DNA of 64,000 nt from Viola odorata (GCA_963691705.1 OY829542.1:3950188-4014187); one strand, 5' to 3'; counted from the stretch's first letter, positions 1-12,980 are shown. The notes: generated by a model not told the origin, from the sequence alone. Numbers and translations are program-made.

Positions 1-57
1 CTACCCCATTTTCTATATCTTTTTACAACTAAATTTGATGCCCTCGACACGCAATCA
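1..57 (+). repeat. Element B 5' LTR, last 57 bases
   Basis: Identical to the last 57 bases of the 3' LTR (18027-18083). It ends in CA just upstream of the primer binding site, as an LTR does. Confidence 0.9.
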
Positions 58-62
58 AATTT

Positions 63-80
63 TGGCGTCGTTGCCGGGGA
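63..80 (+). other. Element B primer binding site (tRNA-Asp type)
   Basis: TGGCGTCGTTGCCGGGGA lies five bases after the LTR. It pairs with the 3' end of plant tRNA-Asp with one mismatch (C to T in GGCGCC), which fits decay by CpG deamination. Athila elements are known to use this primer. Confidence 0.85.
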
Positions 81-136
81 TCTTCTGACGGTGTATTTTG
101 TAGTTTTGTTATTTTTATTTTTGTCTTTCGCAGTTG

Positions 137-910
137 ATGACCAGGTCCTCAAAGGAAGAACTACTACCTTTGAATCCGGAACTTACAAGGACCGAAACCC
201 AAATCAGAAAGAAATCTAAGAGGAAATTCGTTGGTGAATTTTCGGGAACTCAATCAGAAACTGATTCCAGCAACAGTCTAGGCCAAGATCAGGACCCAGT
301 TGAGAATCCAATACCAAACATGGAAGAAAACCAAGAAGAACAGACGATGAGAGAACAAAACAGGGGGCAGAACGAGTGACCTACTCCTGTATTAATCTAC
401 CCCCGATGGCTAATGATTGGTCTATCAAGACGAACATCATTGCCAACTTAACCAAGTTTCATGGCCACTCAAACGAGAATCCGTACAACCACTTGAGGAA
501 CCTTCACCTCCAGTGTGATACCCTCAAGCCAGTGGGAGTAACAATCGAAAGAGCCAAACTGAAGGCATTTCCGTGGTCTCTTGAAGACTCAGCTAAGAAC
601 TGGTTCTATAGCTTACCCCATAACACAATTGCAACATGGGGAGACATGTCCGCTGCCTTCCTAAATAAATATTGGAATGCGACTAAGGCAGGGGCAGTAA
701 GAAAAGGCTTAGTCTCCGTTCAGCAAAAGGGAGGAGAAAGTTTGAGCGAGTATCATCAAAGGTTTAGAGAGCTTCAAGACATTTGCCCTACCCATGGGGT
801 AGCAGATCATCTCCTAATCCAATACTTCTATGATGGAATGTGTATAAAGGATAGGGAAAGGCTAGACTCAGCCGCTGGAGGAGCACTTCAAGATCTTACA
901 CCAACAAGAG
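137..910 (+). pseudogene. Element B gag, N-terminal part (frameshifted)
   Basis: Gag is the structural protein of the retrotransposon particle. The ATG at 137 opens a protein starting MTRSSKEE, as in A and E. This frame stops at 377-379, and the gag core continues in another frame from about 376, so one indel near 373 breaks it. The core (about 400-900) holds the conserved retrotransposon Gag region with the EYHQRFRELQ helix. It is cut at 910 by element A and resumes exactly at 8064 once one copy of the AAGAG target duplication is removed. Confidence 0.85.
906..910. repeat. Target site duplication of element A (left)
   Basis: AAGAG directly before the LTR, repeated at 8059-8063. Five bases is the usual size for Ty3/gypsy integration. 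Confidence 0.93.
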
Positions 911-2397
911 TGATTACATTGCATTTCATCATGTTTTTACTATCCATTTACTTGTTATTTGGGCAGTAAACCTACTGATTTATCCTTGTATTTTCCATAT
1001 CTTAGCAGTTCTGGTCTGGAGGCAATTTATAGAAGAATATGACTTGTGGAGCGTTGAAGATATTTTCCCGAGTCTTGGCCTAGCGCTTGGCCAAGACTCC
1101 GGCCAAGACTGATCCGCGAAAGAGGAATTTCGAGCAGCAACTTTGGCAACCACTTGGGCCGCTTTCCACTTGGGCCTTGCGAGCTGGCAGCTGTCCAGTG
1201 ACAAAGAGAAGGATCAAGAAGATATTTATTTAAGAATCCTATCAAGGATCTCCTTCCATCTTTGTATATTTTAAATTCCTATTTTTATTCAAAACAAATC
1301 ATGATAATTTATTTAGGAGATTAATTAGGAGATTATTTAGGAGATTGAGTTGAAGAAGGACAGGAAAGTTTGAGCTTACTTAGGGCTGAACTCGTTCTCC
1401 TCTCCCTCTCTCTCTTCTTCTCCTCTCTTCCGCCACTTTACACTATTGCTCCGGATTTAATTCTTTGAATCTCGGATTTAATTTATTTATGCAATTAAAT
1501 ATTTTTATTATTCATTCATGAGTATGAGTAGCTAAACACTTGTTCTTGGTAAGGGTTGATGAGCTTAGTTCTTATGCATTCGTGAGATCAAACCATGCTT
1601 AATAATCTCTTTATTCGTATTCATTTATTTCTTAAGCTTATTTAGTCGCTTACTCACTAGAGACAAGAGTTGGCCATTCTTGTACCCTAGTAGAGAAGAG
1701 TTGCAACCAGCCTAGAAGGAAAGAGAGCACCCGTCGGCTAGGCGAAGTAGGTGACTAGTCTCGCGCCAGACTAGAAGAAATAAGTGATCTAGGTCAAGAC
1801 CAGATTGACAACCTAGGGTTTCCATAGGGAGACACCTGGGTCTAGGTACTGCCTTCCCCTATACCATTGAGGAAGCGAACAGCCATTCAAGACAGCAGTC
1901 AAACGGATAAACCCTTTAACCAGCAAGGTGTCCCTTGGCTAGGATTATCAGGAAAGGGAGCACCCGCCAGGTAATTTGAAGAGGAGGGAAGACAGGAGTG
2001 AACAGGAGTACCTCCACTCTATAGTAGTACTATGAACGAAGAGATGAATACCCTTGAGTCTATGATCAAAGCATAAGAATAGAAGCTCTCATATCACCCT
2101 TACCTGGAATTCCCTTTTACTTGATTTATTTCAATTTTGACCCCTGTCTAGGCCAAGGCTTTGGCCAATACTGTTTTGTGCTGTTTTATTTCTTTCTGTT
2201 TTTGTCTTTATTTTCAGATTCAACCAACCAAATTCAGTGACGAGGAAGTCAACCAAGAACTACATTTCCTAGAGGTCTTTGTGGATCGACCCTCTTACCA
2301 CAATCTACAAACCCTTGTAGACAGTGATAAGTTGTATTTCTACCCCCTTTTCCATACCTATTTCACTCTTATATTTGACGTGTTCGACGCGCGATCA
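911..2397 (+). repeat. Element A 5' LTR
   Basis: 1487 bases, TG...CA, matching 6583-8058. It contains the dispersed TTGGCCAAGAC motif at 1071-1112 and 2146-2170 and a CT-rich stretch near 1398-1435. The short ORFs inside on both strands are repeated in the other LTR and are not genes. Confidence 0.93.
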
Positions 2398-2402
2398 AAT
2401 TT

Positions 2403-2419
2403 TGGCGCCGTTGCCGGGC
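2403..2419 (+). other. Element A primer binding site (tRNA-Asp type)
   Basis: TGGCGCCGTTGCCGGGC follows the 5' LTR by five bases and matches the tRNA-Asp complement except at its last base. Confidence 0.88.
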
Positions 2420-2478
2420 ATCTCTAACGGTATTTGTAGTTTTTGTTTTTTTTTGTTTTTTTTTATTTTTGATAGTTG

Positions 2479-5271
2479 ATGACCAGGTCCTCTTGCAGAG
2501 AAGAAGATTTGCTACCATATAATCCGAATCTCACTAAGGCCGAAGCACAACTCTGGAAAATAGCTCAGAAAAGGAAAAACCCAGAAGAAAGTGAATCGGA
2601 AACCTCTAGTTCCGAAACAGATTTTAGTCTAGACCACAGTCTTGGCCAAGACTCCGGCCAAGACGATTTCTTTGACCCAGCTATGGCAGGAAATCGGCAA
2701 GAACCCACGATGAGGGAACTGAACAAGACGGCGGAGCAGGAAACCTTCTCCTGTATCGCTTTGCCGACAGTGGCAAATGACTGGTCTATCAAGACCAATA
2801 TAGTGGCCAACCTTCCTAAATTTTTTGGCCATTCGAATGAAAACCCATTCAAGCATCTGCGAAACCTACACGTTCAATGTGACATGATGAAACCAGCTGC
2901 TGTGAATATGGAAAGAGCAAAGTTGAAAGCTTTTCCATGCTCTCTTGAGGGGGCTGCCCAAAATTGGTTCTACAGCCTGCCTCACAACACGGTCAACACA
3001 TGGGCCGAGATGTCCACTTTGTTCCTCAACAAGTACTGGAATGCAACAAAAGCAGGGGTAGCTAGAAAGAACATGGATGTCATCCAGCAAAGGAACAATG
3101 AGGGTCTAAGTGAGTATCATCAACGGTTCAGAGAGTTGCAAGAAGTATGCCCTACACACGGAGTTGCGGATCAGACAATGATCCAGTACTTTTATGACGG
3201 GATGCTTCCAGCCACCCAAGAAAAAATTGATTCAGCCGCTGGTGGAGCATTGCAAGACTTGACAGTTACAAGAGCCAAGATGCTACTTCAGACCATGGCA
3301 GACAATTGCCAGAATAATATCACTTCAGACAGAAATTCTATTCATATTCCTTCAAGTCTTAATGTTATTTCTGTCGAACAAAAGCTTAATGACTTAACTG
3401 ATATGGTCAAAAATCTTTCTGTTAACATTTCAGGTGCAATGCCCACAGGAATTCAGAATCAAAAGCAGGTAGCTTCCGTGTGTGGGATATGTCAGCAGTA
3501 GGATCATCAAACCAACAATTGTTATATGGTGCAACACCCTCCGGATGATGTGACTCAGGTTAACGCAGCATACACACACAACCAAGGGAGCATGCAGAAC
3601 TACCCTCAGGGAAGTAACGAGTACTCATGGAGAGGCCACCCAAACTTCAGATGGAGCGATCCAGTCCCTCCACAACAGAATCTAGGCCAAGCCTCTGGCC
3701 AAGCTCCTGTAGCCCAGCTACCGCCTATCCCTCAACCTTTACAGATTACTGGTCCATCTATAGAAGACACTCTTAAAAGTTTTATGCAGGTAACCCAAAC
3801 TGGTTTGGTAGAGATGCAGAAGAATTTTATGCAGTCACAGATAGAGATGCAGAAGAATTTTATGCAATCACAGGCAGAGATGCAGAAGCAAATCAATCAG
3901 ATGGCTAACCAAGGCAGATTACCTTCTACCACCGTGGACAACCCCCGACACAATGTTAGTGTCATGAGTCTAAGGAGTGGAAGTGTGTTACCAGAGAGGA
4001 AAGGTGCGAAAACAGATGAGGAACTAAGAAAAATTCAGTTGGAAGAGGAGGATGAAGATGAGGAAGAAAATGAATCAAAACCAGTCTTGGCCAAACCTCA
4101 GGCCAATACTGAAGTTATCAAGGAAACAGCGGGGACAGAACCTGTCTTGGCCAAGACGCATGCCAAGACGCATGCCAAGCCTGACCAGCCAGAGGAAATC
4201 ATAGAAATTCCTCCACCATTTCCTCCTAGATCCTGAAAAGAGAAAAAGCAAGATGAAGCAAGGGACATTATGAACTTTTTTGGAAAGATAGCTGTTAATA
4301 TACCTATGTTAGACTTAATTGCCAAAGTTCCCTCTTATGCTAAATTGCTTAAAGAATTTTGCACTAACAAAAAGAAAGTTGCAGGTATAGAGAGAGTGCA
4401 TTTAGCTCATAGTGTCTCTGCAGTGCAGCAACTTCCAGAGAAGTGCAAGGATCAGGGAACTTTCACCATTCCATGCCGAATAGGAAACAAGACGATTGAG
4501 AAAGCCCTTTGTGATTTAGGGGCTGGCATCAATGTGATGTCTTTGAGCGAGTTCGAGACCCTGAAGATAGGAACGATGAAGGAAACTGACTTGGTGATTC
4601 AGCTGGCTGACAGATTGTTCATCCGACCCAAGGGAGTCGTGACAGATGTCTTGGTAATGGTAAATGATTTTATATATCCAGTGGACTTTTACATTGTTGA
4701 AATGAATGTTCAATTGCCTTCTTGCACCACTGACATCTTATTAGGAAGACCATTTCTAAGGACATCGAAGGCTAAGATTGACTGCTATGAAGGGAGTATA
4801 ATCCTAGAATTCTTTGGAATGACTATGAAATTCAGCATTACCGAAGCATTGCAGCATCCTGATGATTTACATTGTGTGAATTTTCTTGATGTTTTAGATC
4901 CAATTATTGATAAAATGGTTGATATTTATGATCCCTTTGAGTGTGTGCTGAATAGAGGAACAAAGATTCTAGTAGGATTGGAGGACAGAACAGGAGATCA
5001 GAAGGAACTCCAAGAAATTTCGACCAGTTTGGCAGATCCAGAAAAAACAGATGCAATCTTGGCCTAGAGCTTGGCCAAGACGCGGGCCAAGACGCGAGCC
5101 AAGACGCGGGCCAAGACTGCAAAAGTGAAAGGGAAAATAGGACAACAGAATTATGAGCTGGAACAACCCCCTGATCCATTCAAACGTATACCTTTAGGGG
5201 TTGTCAAGGGAATGTCACGCAAAGGTCCTGACAAACTTAGCGCATGGGGGGAATTTAGAGGAGTTTCTTGA
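2479..5271 (+). pseudogene. Element A gag-protease frame with three in-frame stops
   Basis: One reading frame runs from the ATG at 2479 to a stop at 5269-5271, broken by TAG at 3499, TGA at 4234 and TAG at 5065. Gag core: about 2750-3270. A CCHC zinc knuckle (CGIC, then H and C) spans the first stop near 3480-3520. A 42-base unit coding EMQKNFMQSQ is repeated near 3811-3890. An aspartic protease with the catalytic DLGAGINV motif lies near 4516-4540. The tail (5065-5120) is an array of LAKT/RAKT codons made from the dispersed GGCCAAGAC motif, and the TAG at 5065 falls inside that array. Without readthrough only the N-terminal Gag is made. Confidence 0.85.
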
Positions 5272-5320
5272 TAAGAAATCCATGGCAGTGTCGAGCCCAA
5301 GACAATAAATAAGGGCGCTA

Positions 5321-5338
5321 CATGGGAGGCAACCCATG
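5321..5338 (+). other. Post-pol hairpin (element A)
   Basis: CATGGG and CCCATG stems around the loop AGGCAA. The hairpin and about ten flanking bases are the same at 13023-13040 in B, although the coding DNA upstream is deleted in A. Confidence 0.7.
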
Positions 5339-5574
5339 CTTCTTTTATTATTTCTTTTCATTTGATTTATTTTTCATTTATTCTTGTTCTGTTTGAGTTC
5401 GCTGGGTTGTTTTGGTTGCTCGCAGGAACTAAGTGTGGGGACGTTGCTGCGGCTTGCCCTAGCGCTTGGCCAAACATCAGGCCAAGACCCTCCCGCTCCA
5501 GCAGCTTGACCAGCTTCTGCCTCCATGTCGTTTCTTTCTTTTCTTTTTATTTTTTGTCTTTTATTTGTCTCTCC

Positions 5575-5594
5575 ACACAATGAGGACATTGTGT
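5575..5594 (+). other. Hairpin before PPT-like copy 2 (element A)
   Basis: Stem ACACAATG pairs with CATTGTGT around loop AGGA. Five bases later comes AAGTGTGGGGAGGG (5600-5613). Matched by 15526-15545 in B and 55026-55043 in E. Confidence 0.75.
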
Positions 5595-6544
5595 CTTTTA
5601 AGTGTGGGGAGGGTATTTTAATCTCTTGATTAAATTTTTGTTTTGTGTTTGTTGTTAATATTGATTGATTTGTGTGATTTTGAGTCAATTTTTTGCGTTT
5701 TAAAATTTTTCTTTTTACATCAGTTTGTCCAGTTTTGAGTTGGATGTTTGCATGATTTTTTGATCTTCTTTTTATGCTTGTTTGAGTCTGTTTTGATTGA
5801 GTGTACACCGCCCCCCCTAGATTTCAACTTAGGTTGTTTAGTTTACCACTGAAATTGCAAGTAGACACTTGTCTAGGCGAAACAATGCTTTAGTAACAGG
5901 GAAGCGAACGAGCGTAACTTGATCAATGCTTAAGGGGAATATTATCTAATGTTACCCAAACAAACTCTATCCACATGGTCTAAAGGACGTCTAGCTTAAA
6001 TCTTAACGAGCATTAGGGTGTCGAGTCTTGCTGCGTCTGATTTGAGTGTGCTGTTCTATCTGGTTGAGTGTGAGACACAAAAAGGTGCTGGAATGTCATA
6101 GCAGAATATAGCAAAGGTGGAAGTTCTGGATGCCCAAAAAGAAAAAGCTGTGTCTATATTTGATGCCTGTAAAAATGCAAAAGGCACGCGATATGTCTGT
6201 AAAAATACAAGGGCATAGAAAAAAAAAAGAGAAATCTGCTGAAAATGATTTAAATGGCACTAGTCTTTAGGCACCATTGGATAGAATAGCACTCGGTGGG
6301 ACTCAAATCTGTGGTAAGTTTAGACCCCTACACATTATAAATTCAATTCTTGCAGGATGTCTTGATACCATTTGAATGAGGTTTGTTTAGGGTATTGATT
6401 TGTCCTTGTTAGTCTAGCATTGGGTTGCTTAGGGAAGTGTCTTGGTGAATTCAGTGGTGAGGTGAACAACTGAAAGGAGAACTCTAGGGGTCATGGTGTC
6501 TGTTTTGTTGTGTTTTTATTTTTATTTTTGAGTCTTTGAGTATG

Positions 6545-6564
6545 TATGCTTGGGGGCAAGCATA
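6545..6564 (+). other. Hairpin before the 3' polypurine tract (element A)
   Basis: Stem TATGCTTG pairs with CAAGCATA around loop GGGG. Four bases later comes AAGTGTGGGGA (6569), ending at the LTR at 6583. Matched by 16580-16597 in B and 53513-53532 in E. Confidence 0.78.
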
Positions 6565-6582
6565 GTTTAAGTGTGGGGAATT

Positions 6583-8058
6583 TGATTACATTGCATTTCA
6601 TCATGTTTTTACTATCCATTTACTTGTTATTTGGGCAGTAAACCTACTGATTTATCCTTGTATTTCCCATATCTTAGCAGTTCTGGTCTGGAGGCAATTT
6701 ATAGAAGAATATGACTTGTGGAGCGCTGAAGCTGTTTTCCCGAGTCTTGGCCTAGCGCTTGGCCAAGACTCCGGCCAAGACTGATCCGCGAAAGAGGAAT
6801 TTCGAGCAGCAACTTTGGCAACCACTTGGGCCGCTTTCCACTTGGGCCTTGCGAGCTGGCAGCTGTCCAGTGACAAAGAGAAGGATCAAGAAGATATTTA
6901 TTTAAGAATCCTATCAAGGATCTCCTTCCATCTTTGTATATTTTAAATTCCTATTTTTATTCAAAACAAATCAGGATAATTTATTTAGGAGATTAATTAG
7001 GAGATTATTTAGGAGATTGAGTTGAAGAAGGACAGGAAAGTTTGAGCTTACTTAGGGCTGAACTCGTTCTCCTCTCCCTCTCTCTCTTCTTCTCCTCTCT
7101 TCCGCCACTTTACACTATTGCTCCGGATTTAATTCTTTGAATCTCGGATTTAATTTATTTATGCAATTAAATATTTTTATTATTCATTCATGAGTATGAG
7201 TAGCTAAACACTTGTTCTTGGTAAGGGTTGATGAGCTTAGTTCTTATGCATTCGTGAGATCAAACCATGCTTAATAATCTCTTTATTCGTATTCATTTAT
7301 TTCTTAAGCTTATTTAGTCGCTTACTCACTAGAGACAAGAGTTGGCCCTAGTAGAGAAGAGTTGCAACCAGCCTAGAAGGAAAGGGAGCACCCGTCGGCT
7401 AGGCGAAGTAGGTGACTAGTCTCGCGCCAGACTAGAAGAAATAAGTGATCTAGGTCAAGACCAGATTGACAACCTAGGGTTTCCATAGGGAGACACCTTG
7501 GCCTAGGTACTGTCTTCCCCTATACCATTGAGGAAGCGAACAGCCATTCAAGACAGCAGTCAAATGGATAAACCCTTTAACCAGCAAGGTGTCCCTTGGC
7601 TAGGATTATCAGGAAAGGGAGCACCCGCTAGGTAATTTGAAGAGGAGGGAAGACAGGAGTGAACAGGAGTACCTCCACTCTATAGCAGTACTATGAACGA
7701 AGAGATGAATACCCTTGAGTCTATGATCGAAGCATAAGAACAGAGGCTCTCATATCACCCTTACCTGGAATTCCCTTTTACTTGATTTATTTCAATCTTG
7801 ACCCCTGTCTAGGCCAAGCCTTTGGCCAATACTGTTTTGTGCTATTTTATTTCTTTCTATTTTTGTCTTTATTTTGAGATTCAACCAACCAAATTCAGTG
7901 ACGAGGAAGTCAACCAAGAACTACATTTCCTAGAGGTCTTTGTGGATCGACCCTCTTACCACAATCTACAAACCCTTGTAGACAGTGATAAGTTGTATTT
8001 CTACCCCCTTTTCCATACCTATTTCACTCTTATATTTGACGTGTTCGACGCACGATCA
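6583..8058 (+). repeat. Element A 3' LTR
   Basis: 1476 bases, TG...CA. Compared with 911-2397 it lacks 11 bases near 7347 and shows about 22 substitutions by eye. It is followed by AAGAG at 8059-8063. Confidence 0.93.
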
Positions 8059-8063
8059 AAGAG

Positions 8064-11000
8064 CAAAACTACTTCTCCAAACAATGGCTGACAACAGCCA
8101 AAACAACACCTCATCCGAGAGAAATTCTACACCTTCTTCTTTGAATGCTATAAATATGGAGAACAAACTTGATAAAATTACTGACATCTTGATGAATCTC
8201 TCTACAGGTACCCAATCTCAGGCACAAACTACAGTAGCAGCAGCCAATCCCATGCCCTCGGTTTGCGGGATTTGCCAACAGCTAGATCATCCGACCCATA
8301 GTTGTTATGTGGTAGAACAACCGGGCGATCCAGCCCCAATCCCAGTGAATGCCGTGTACGGCTACAATCAAGGACAATCTAATGGACAACCTAGATTCCC
8401 ACACGAGAGCAACCAATACTTATGGAGACAACATCCCAATCTAAGGTGGAGACAAGATACACCTCAGCCTAGCCAACCAAATCTCCAACAATACCAAACT
8501 CAGCCTAGCCAACCATCTCAACAACAATAGCAAACTCAGCCTAGCCAACCATCTCAACACCAATACCAACAATAGCCACAACGATCTCCCATAAATTTCC
8601 AACACTTCGTACCCAGACTACCAGGAGCAAACCAATCCAATGCCCCTGTCCCACTTCCTACACCTCAACCGCTTAAGATTACCGGAGTACCTATCGAGGA
8701 CACTATGCAAAAATTCATGCAAGCAACTCAATCCAGCCTTGTTGAAATGCAAAAGCAAATAGGTCAGCTCACCCAGCAGATCCAACAAGTAGGAACAGGT
8801 GGAAAATTACCCTCCACCACCGAGGATAACCTAAAGCACAATGTAAGCGCCATCCATCTAAGGAGTGGAAGTGTTCTACCAGAACGAAAGGGTGCGAAAT
8901 CGGATCAAGAGATTCACAACCAATCGTACGAAGACGAGGATGTGGACGTAGATGAGGAAGTACAAGAAGAAATCCAAGCAGAAGTTCAGTCGAAGCCAAT
9001 CTTGGCTAAGACTGGAACTCAGAGTGAAGCCGAGCTTGATATTCCAGTTCAAAAGGAACAGCCGACCTTAGCTAAGACTGAGGCCAAAGCTGATGAGCAG
9101 GTCATGAAACCTCTGGAAACAGCAGATATCCCGCCTCCCTACCCTCCCAAGTCCTCTAAACAGAAGAAATTAGACGAGGCTAAGGACTTCATGAACATTT
9201 TTGGCAAAGTGGCAGTGAATATTCCTATGCTAGACTTAATTTCAAAAGTACCTTCTTACTTTTGCAGAATGTTTTTGAAAGAACTCTGTACTAACAAAAG
9301 GAAACTTGCAGGTATTGAGAGAGTGAATCTTTTGCAGAATGTTTCTTCAGTACTTCAAAGCAAACTGCCGGAGAAATGTGGAGATCAAGGAACCTTCACC
9401 ATCCCTTGCAAAATTGGGAATAAAACGGTGGAAAAGGCTCTTTGCGATTTAGGGGCTGGGATCAACGTGATGTCTTTAAGGGAATATGAAGCATTGCAAA
9501 TGGGGCCCATGAAGGAGACACAGGTGGTGATTCAACTAGCTGACCGAACCGTGATCCATCCTAAGGGCTTGGTAGAGGACATTCTCGTCCAAGTCAATAA
9601 CTTTATATACCCTGTGGACTTTTATATTGTTGAAATGGATGCTGATTTACCTTCCTGCACCACTGATGTGCTTTTAGGTAGACCTTTCCTTAGGTCTGCT
9701 AAAGCAAAGATAGACGTTTATCAAGGTAGTATTATTTTGGAATTCTTTGGAAGCACGATTAAGTTCTACATGAAGGAGGGATTAAATTATCATAATGAGA
9801 CACATAGTGTAAATTTTATTGATATCTTATACCCTATTGAGGAAGAAACTGCAGATTTAAATGCTATTGACCCACTTGATTTTATCTTAAGCAGGAGTAT
9901 CTCAGCTAAGACGCTGGAAGAAATGGGAGACCGAGTAGGGAACCGAGAGGATCTTAGGGAGGTCTTAACGGATTTCCATGAGACTGAACCAGTAAAGGAA
10001 ACCACACCTTGTCCATTGTTTAGCATGTCTAACTCTGAGATGTTACCATCTATTGTGCAGCCACCCGAGCTGGATCTTAAGGAGTTACCAGAACACCTCA
10101 AGTATGCCTATCTAGGCCAAGACAAAACTCTCCCAGTGATAATCTCAGCTAAGCTTTCTAGCGAAGAAGAGACAAGATTGACAAGCGTTTTGAAGGAACA
10201 TAAAGAGGCCATTTGATGGACCTTAGCAGACATCAAGGGCATATCCTCAACCATTTGTACCCACAAAATTCATGTGGAAGAGGATAAGAAAACTATTAGA
10301 CAACCTCAAAGGAGGCTTAACCCTCCGATGATGAAGGTTGTCAAGAAAGAAATCATTAAATTACTTGATGCTGGAATTATATACCCAATCTCTGATAGTT
10401 CGTGGGTTTCCCCTGTGCAGGTTGTACCAAAAAAGACAGGTACCACCGTGACCGAAGGTGAGGATGGAATAAAGAGAACCACAAGAATTCAGAATGGATG
10501 GAGAGTCTGTATAGACTACCGCAGACTTAACCAAGTCACAAGGAAAGACCACTTTCCATTACCATTCATCGACCAAATGGTGGAAAGATTGACTGGGAAG
10601 TCCCATTACTGTTTCTTGGACGGTTATTTGGGATTTCATCAAATCCCAGTGGCATTAGAAGACCAAGAGAAGACGACATTTACATGTCCCTTCGGAACTT
10701 TTGCATATAGGAGGATGCCATTTGGATTGTGCAATGCGCCGGCCACCTTTCAAAGATGTATGGTTAGTATCTTTTCAGACTATGTGGAAAAGGGTATTGA
10801 AGTGTTTATGGATGACTTCACCGTCTATGGTGATGATTTTGATAAATGCTTAATGACACTGAAACATATTTTAAAAAGGTGTATGGCTACTGATCTTGTT
10901 CTTAACTATGAAAAATGTCATTTCATGGTTGAACAAGGTATTGTCTTAGGTCATGTAGTTTCTAAGAAAGGTATAAAAGTTGACCAGGCTAAGATTGATG

Positions 11001-12980
11001 TTATCAAAACCTTGCCTTACCCCTCATGCGTGCGTGAGGTTAGGAGTTTTTTGGGTCATGGGTGGTTTTATCGCATGTTTATCAAAGATTTCTCGAAGAT
11101 AGCGGAACCAATGTGCAAAACCAATGTGCAAACTCTTGCAAAAAGAAGTGGACTTCGATTTCGACAAGTCTTGCCAAGAAGCGTTCGACAAGATCAAGGA
11201 GAAACTCATATCATCCCCAATCATCCAAGCCCCAGATTGGAACCTACCATTCGAATTAATGTGTGATGCTAGTAACTCAGCTGTTGGTGCGGTTCTAGGA
11301 CAGAGTAATGGTAGAGATCCACACGTAATCTACTACGCCTCTAAGATGCTCGACGATGCGCAAAAGAACTATACTACAACGGAGAAGGAATTGTTCGCAA
11401 TAATCTTCGCTTTGGACAAATTCAGATCGTACTTGATGGGAACAAAAGTCATAGTTTTTTCTGACCATGCAGCCTTAAGGTATCTCTTGACAAAAGCCGA
11501 ATCTAAGCCAAGACTGATCCGCTGGGTTTTACTTTTGCAGGAACATAATTTGGAGATTAAGGACAAAACAGGAAAGAAGAACTTAGTTGCAGACCACCTC
11601 AGTAGATGTTTTGTCAAGGACGATTCAGAACCAATCAAGGATGATTTTCCAGACGAACATCTATTTGTCGTCAAGATAATCAGACCATGGTTTGCCGACC
11701 TAGTTAATTTCCTAGCCACGGGTAAACACCATGGAGACCTAACGGCACAAGAGAAGGTTAAGATCAAGCATGACAGTAAGTTTTTCGTTTGGGATGATCC
11801 ATATCTTTGGAAAATCGGATCTGATCAGTTGATTAGAAGATGCATTCCTGAAACTGAAATTCCATCGGTCTTAAGATTTTGTCATTCTTATGCATGTGGT
11901 GGACATTTTGGAGCCAAGAGGACAGCCTTAAAAGTCCTAGAATCATGATTTTATTGGCCCACCCTATTCCATGATAGTTATATGTTTTGTAAGACATGTC
12001 CTGCATGCCAAAAGATAGGAAACATAAGCGCTAGAAATCAAATGCCCATGAATGTTATATTAAATTGTGAAATTTTTGATCTATGGGGCATTGATTTCAT
12101 GGGGCCATTTCCTATGTCAGACGGAAAACAATATATACTGCTTGCTGTGGATTATGTGTCTAAATGGATAGAAGCTAAGGCAACTAGGACCAATGATGCT
12201 AGAACTGTTGTTTCATTCTTGAAAACTAACATTTTGAACAGATTTGGCGTGCCTAGGGGGATCATTAGCGACCGAGGCACACATTTTTGCAATAGTATTA
12301 TTGTTTCCCTTTTCAGGAAGTATGGAGTAACCCACAAAGTCTCCACTGCATACTACCCTCAGTCAAATGGCCAAGCGGAGGTGTCAAACAGAGAAGTCAA
12401 ATCGATCTTAGCTAAGACTGTTGGCTTAGATCGACTAGATTGGAGCCAAAGGTTAGATGATGCACTATGGGCGTATAGGACAGCCTACAAATCCCCCATA
12501 GGAATGACTCCTTACAAACTGGTGTACGGAAAAGCTTGTCACCTACCAGTAGGTATGCAACACAGAGCTTATTGGGCAATTCGAAAATGCAATCTAAGGT
12601 ACGACCAAGCAGGTGAGGAAAGGAAACTCCAAATCCACAAAATAGAAGAGTTAAGGAATCAAGCATACGACAACCAGCTCTTAGCCAAGATCAGGATGAA
12701 AACATACCATGACAGTAAGATTGTTGAGAAGAATCTCCAACTTGGGGGAAAAGTCCTTCTGTACAATTCACGATTTAAGCTCTTCCCAGGTAAGCTCAAA
12801 ACTAAATGGGAAGGTCCATATGTTATCACTAATATCTACCCTCATGGTGTAGTGGATATTAAGAATGAAAAGACAGGGATTGAATTCAAGGTCAATGGAC
12901 AGCGACTAAAACCATTCCTAGAAGGATTTCCTACGTTTCAGGAAAATCAGGCGATTGAAGCCCCACCTGAGATTCATTAA
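8064..12980 (+). pseudogene. Element B gag (3' part), protease, RT, RNase H and integrase, multiply broken
   Basis: It continues the gag frame from 910. Seen in order: CCHC knuckle near 8264-8305; a Gln-rich spacer with TAG at 8528 and 8573; aspartic protease with DLGAGINV near 9440; TGA at 10214; reverse transcriptase with YRRLN near 10518 and the catalytic FMDD near 10808; RNase H near 11260-11600; integrase zinc domain near 11880-12010; and integrase core with D, D and E in WGIDFMG (12087), SDRGTHF (12268) and QAEVSNRE (12373). A 13-bp tandem duplication (11106-11131) shifts the frame between RT and RNase H. TGA at 11946 splits the integrase zinc domain. These breaks make the polyprotein inactive. 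Confidence 0.9.
11106..11131 (+). repeat. 13-bp tandem duplication inside pol
   Basis: AACCAATGTGCAA occurs twice in a row (11106-11118 and 11119-11131). Thirteen is not a multiple of three, so the reading frame changes here; RNase H continues in the frame seen from 11124. Confidence 0.9.

Larger units (their letters stand above)
5272..6582 (+). other. Element A 3' noncoding region with three PPT-like motifs and hairpins
   Basis: No coding capacity. It holds a hairpin at 5321-5338 shared with B (13023-13040). Copies of AAGTGTGGGGA lie at 5431, 5600 and 6569. Hairpins at 5575-5594 and 6545-6564 sit just before the second and third copies. The third copy abuts the 3' LTR and is the expected polypurine tract. 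Copies 1 and 2, which flank ORF3 in B, are here only about 165 bases apart, consistent with loss of ORF3. Confidence 0.8.
911..8058 (+). mobile_element. Element A: nested Athila-type retrotransposon lacking RT, RNase H and integrase
   Basis: Two near-identical LTRs (911-2397 and 6583-8058) start TG and end CA, flanked by AAGAG. The interior is about 4.2 kb: PBS, a gag-protease frame (2479-5271), then 3' noncoding DNA. No RT, RNase H, integrase or third ORF is present, though noncoding landmarks that flank those genes in B remain, such as the hairpin at 5321-5338. It is therefore an internal deletion derivative, like gag-only terminal-repeat retrotransposons, that would need pol from a partner. 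By eye the LTRs differ at about 22 bases plus one 11-base gap, so it is much younger than B. Confidence 0.93.

Noticed and set aside
980..1245. Two overlapping minus-strand ORFs of 72-74 codons, repeated at 6652-6917
   Set aside because: They lie in the two LTRs of element A and are repeated because the LTRs are; they cross the GGCCAAGAC motif and show no conserved protein features.
2161..2427. ORF across the LTR end and PBS, and its partners at 7822 and 24947
   Set aside because: Open by chance across the LTR/PBS junction; no start context and no family match.
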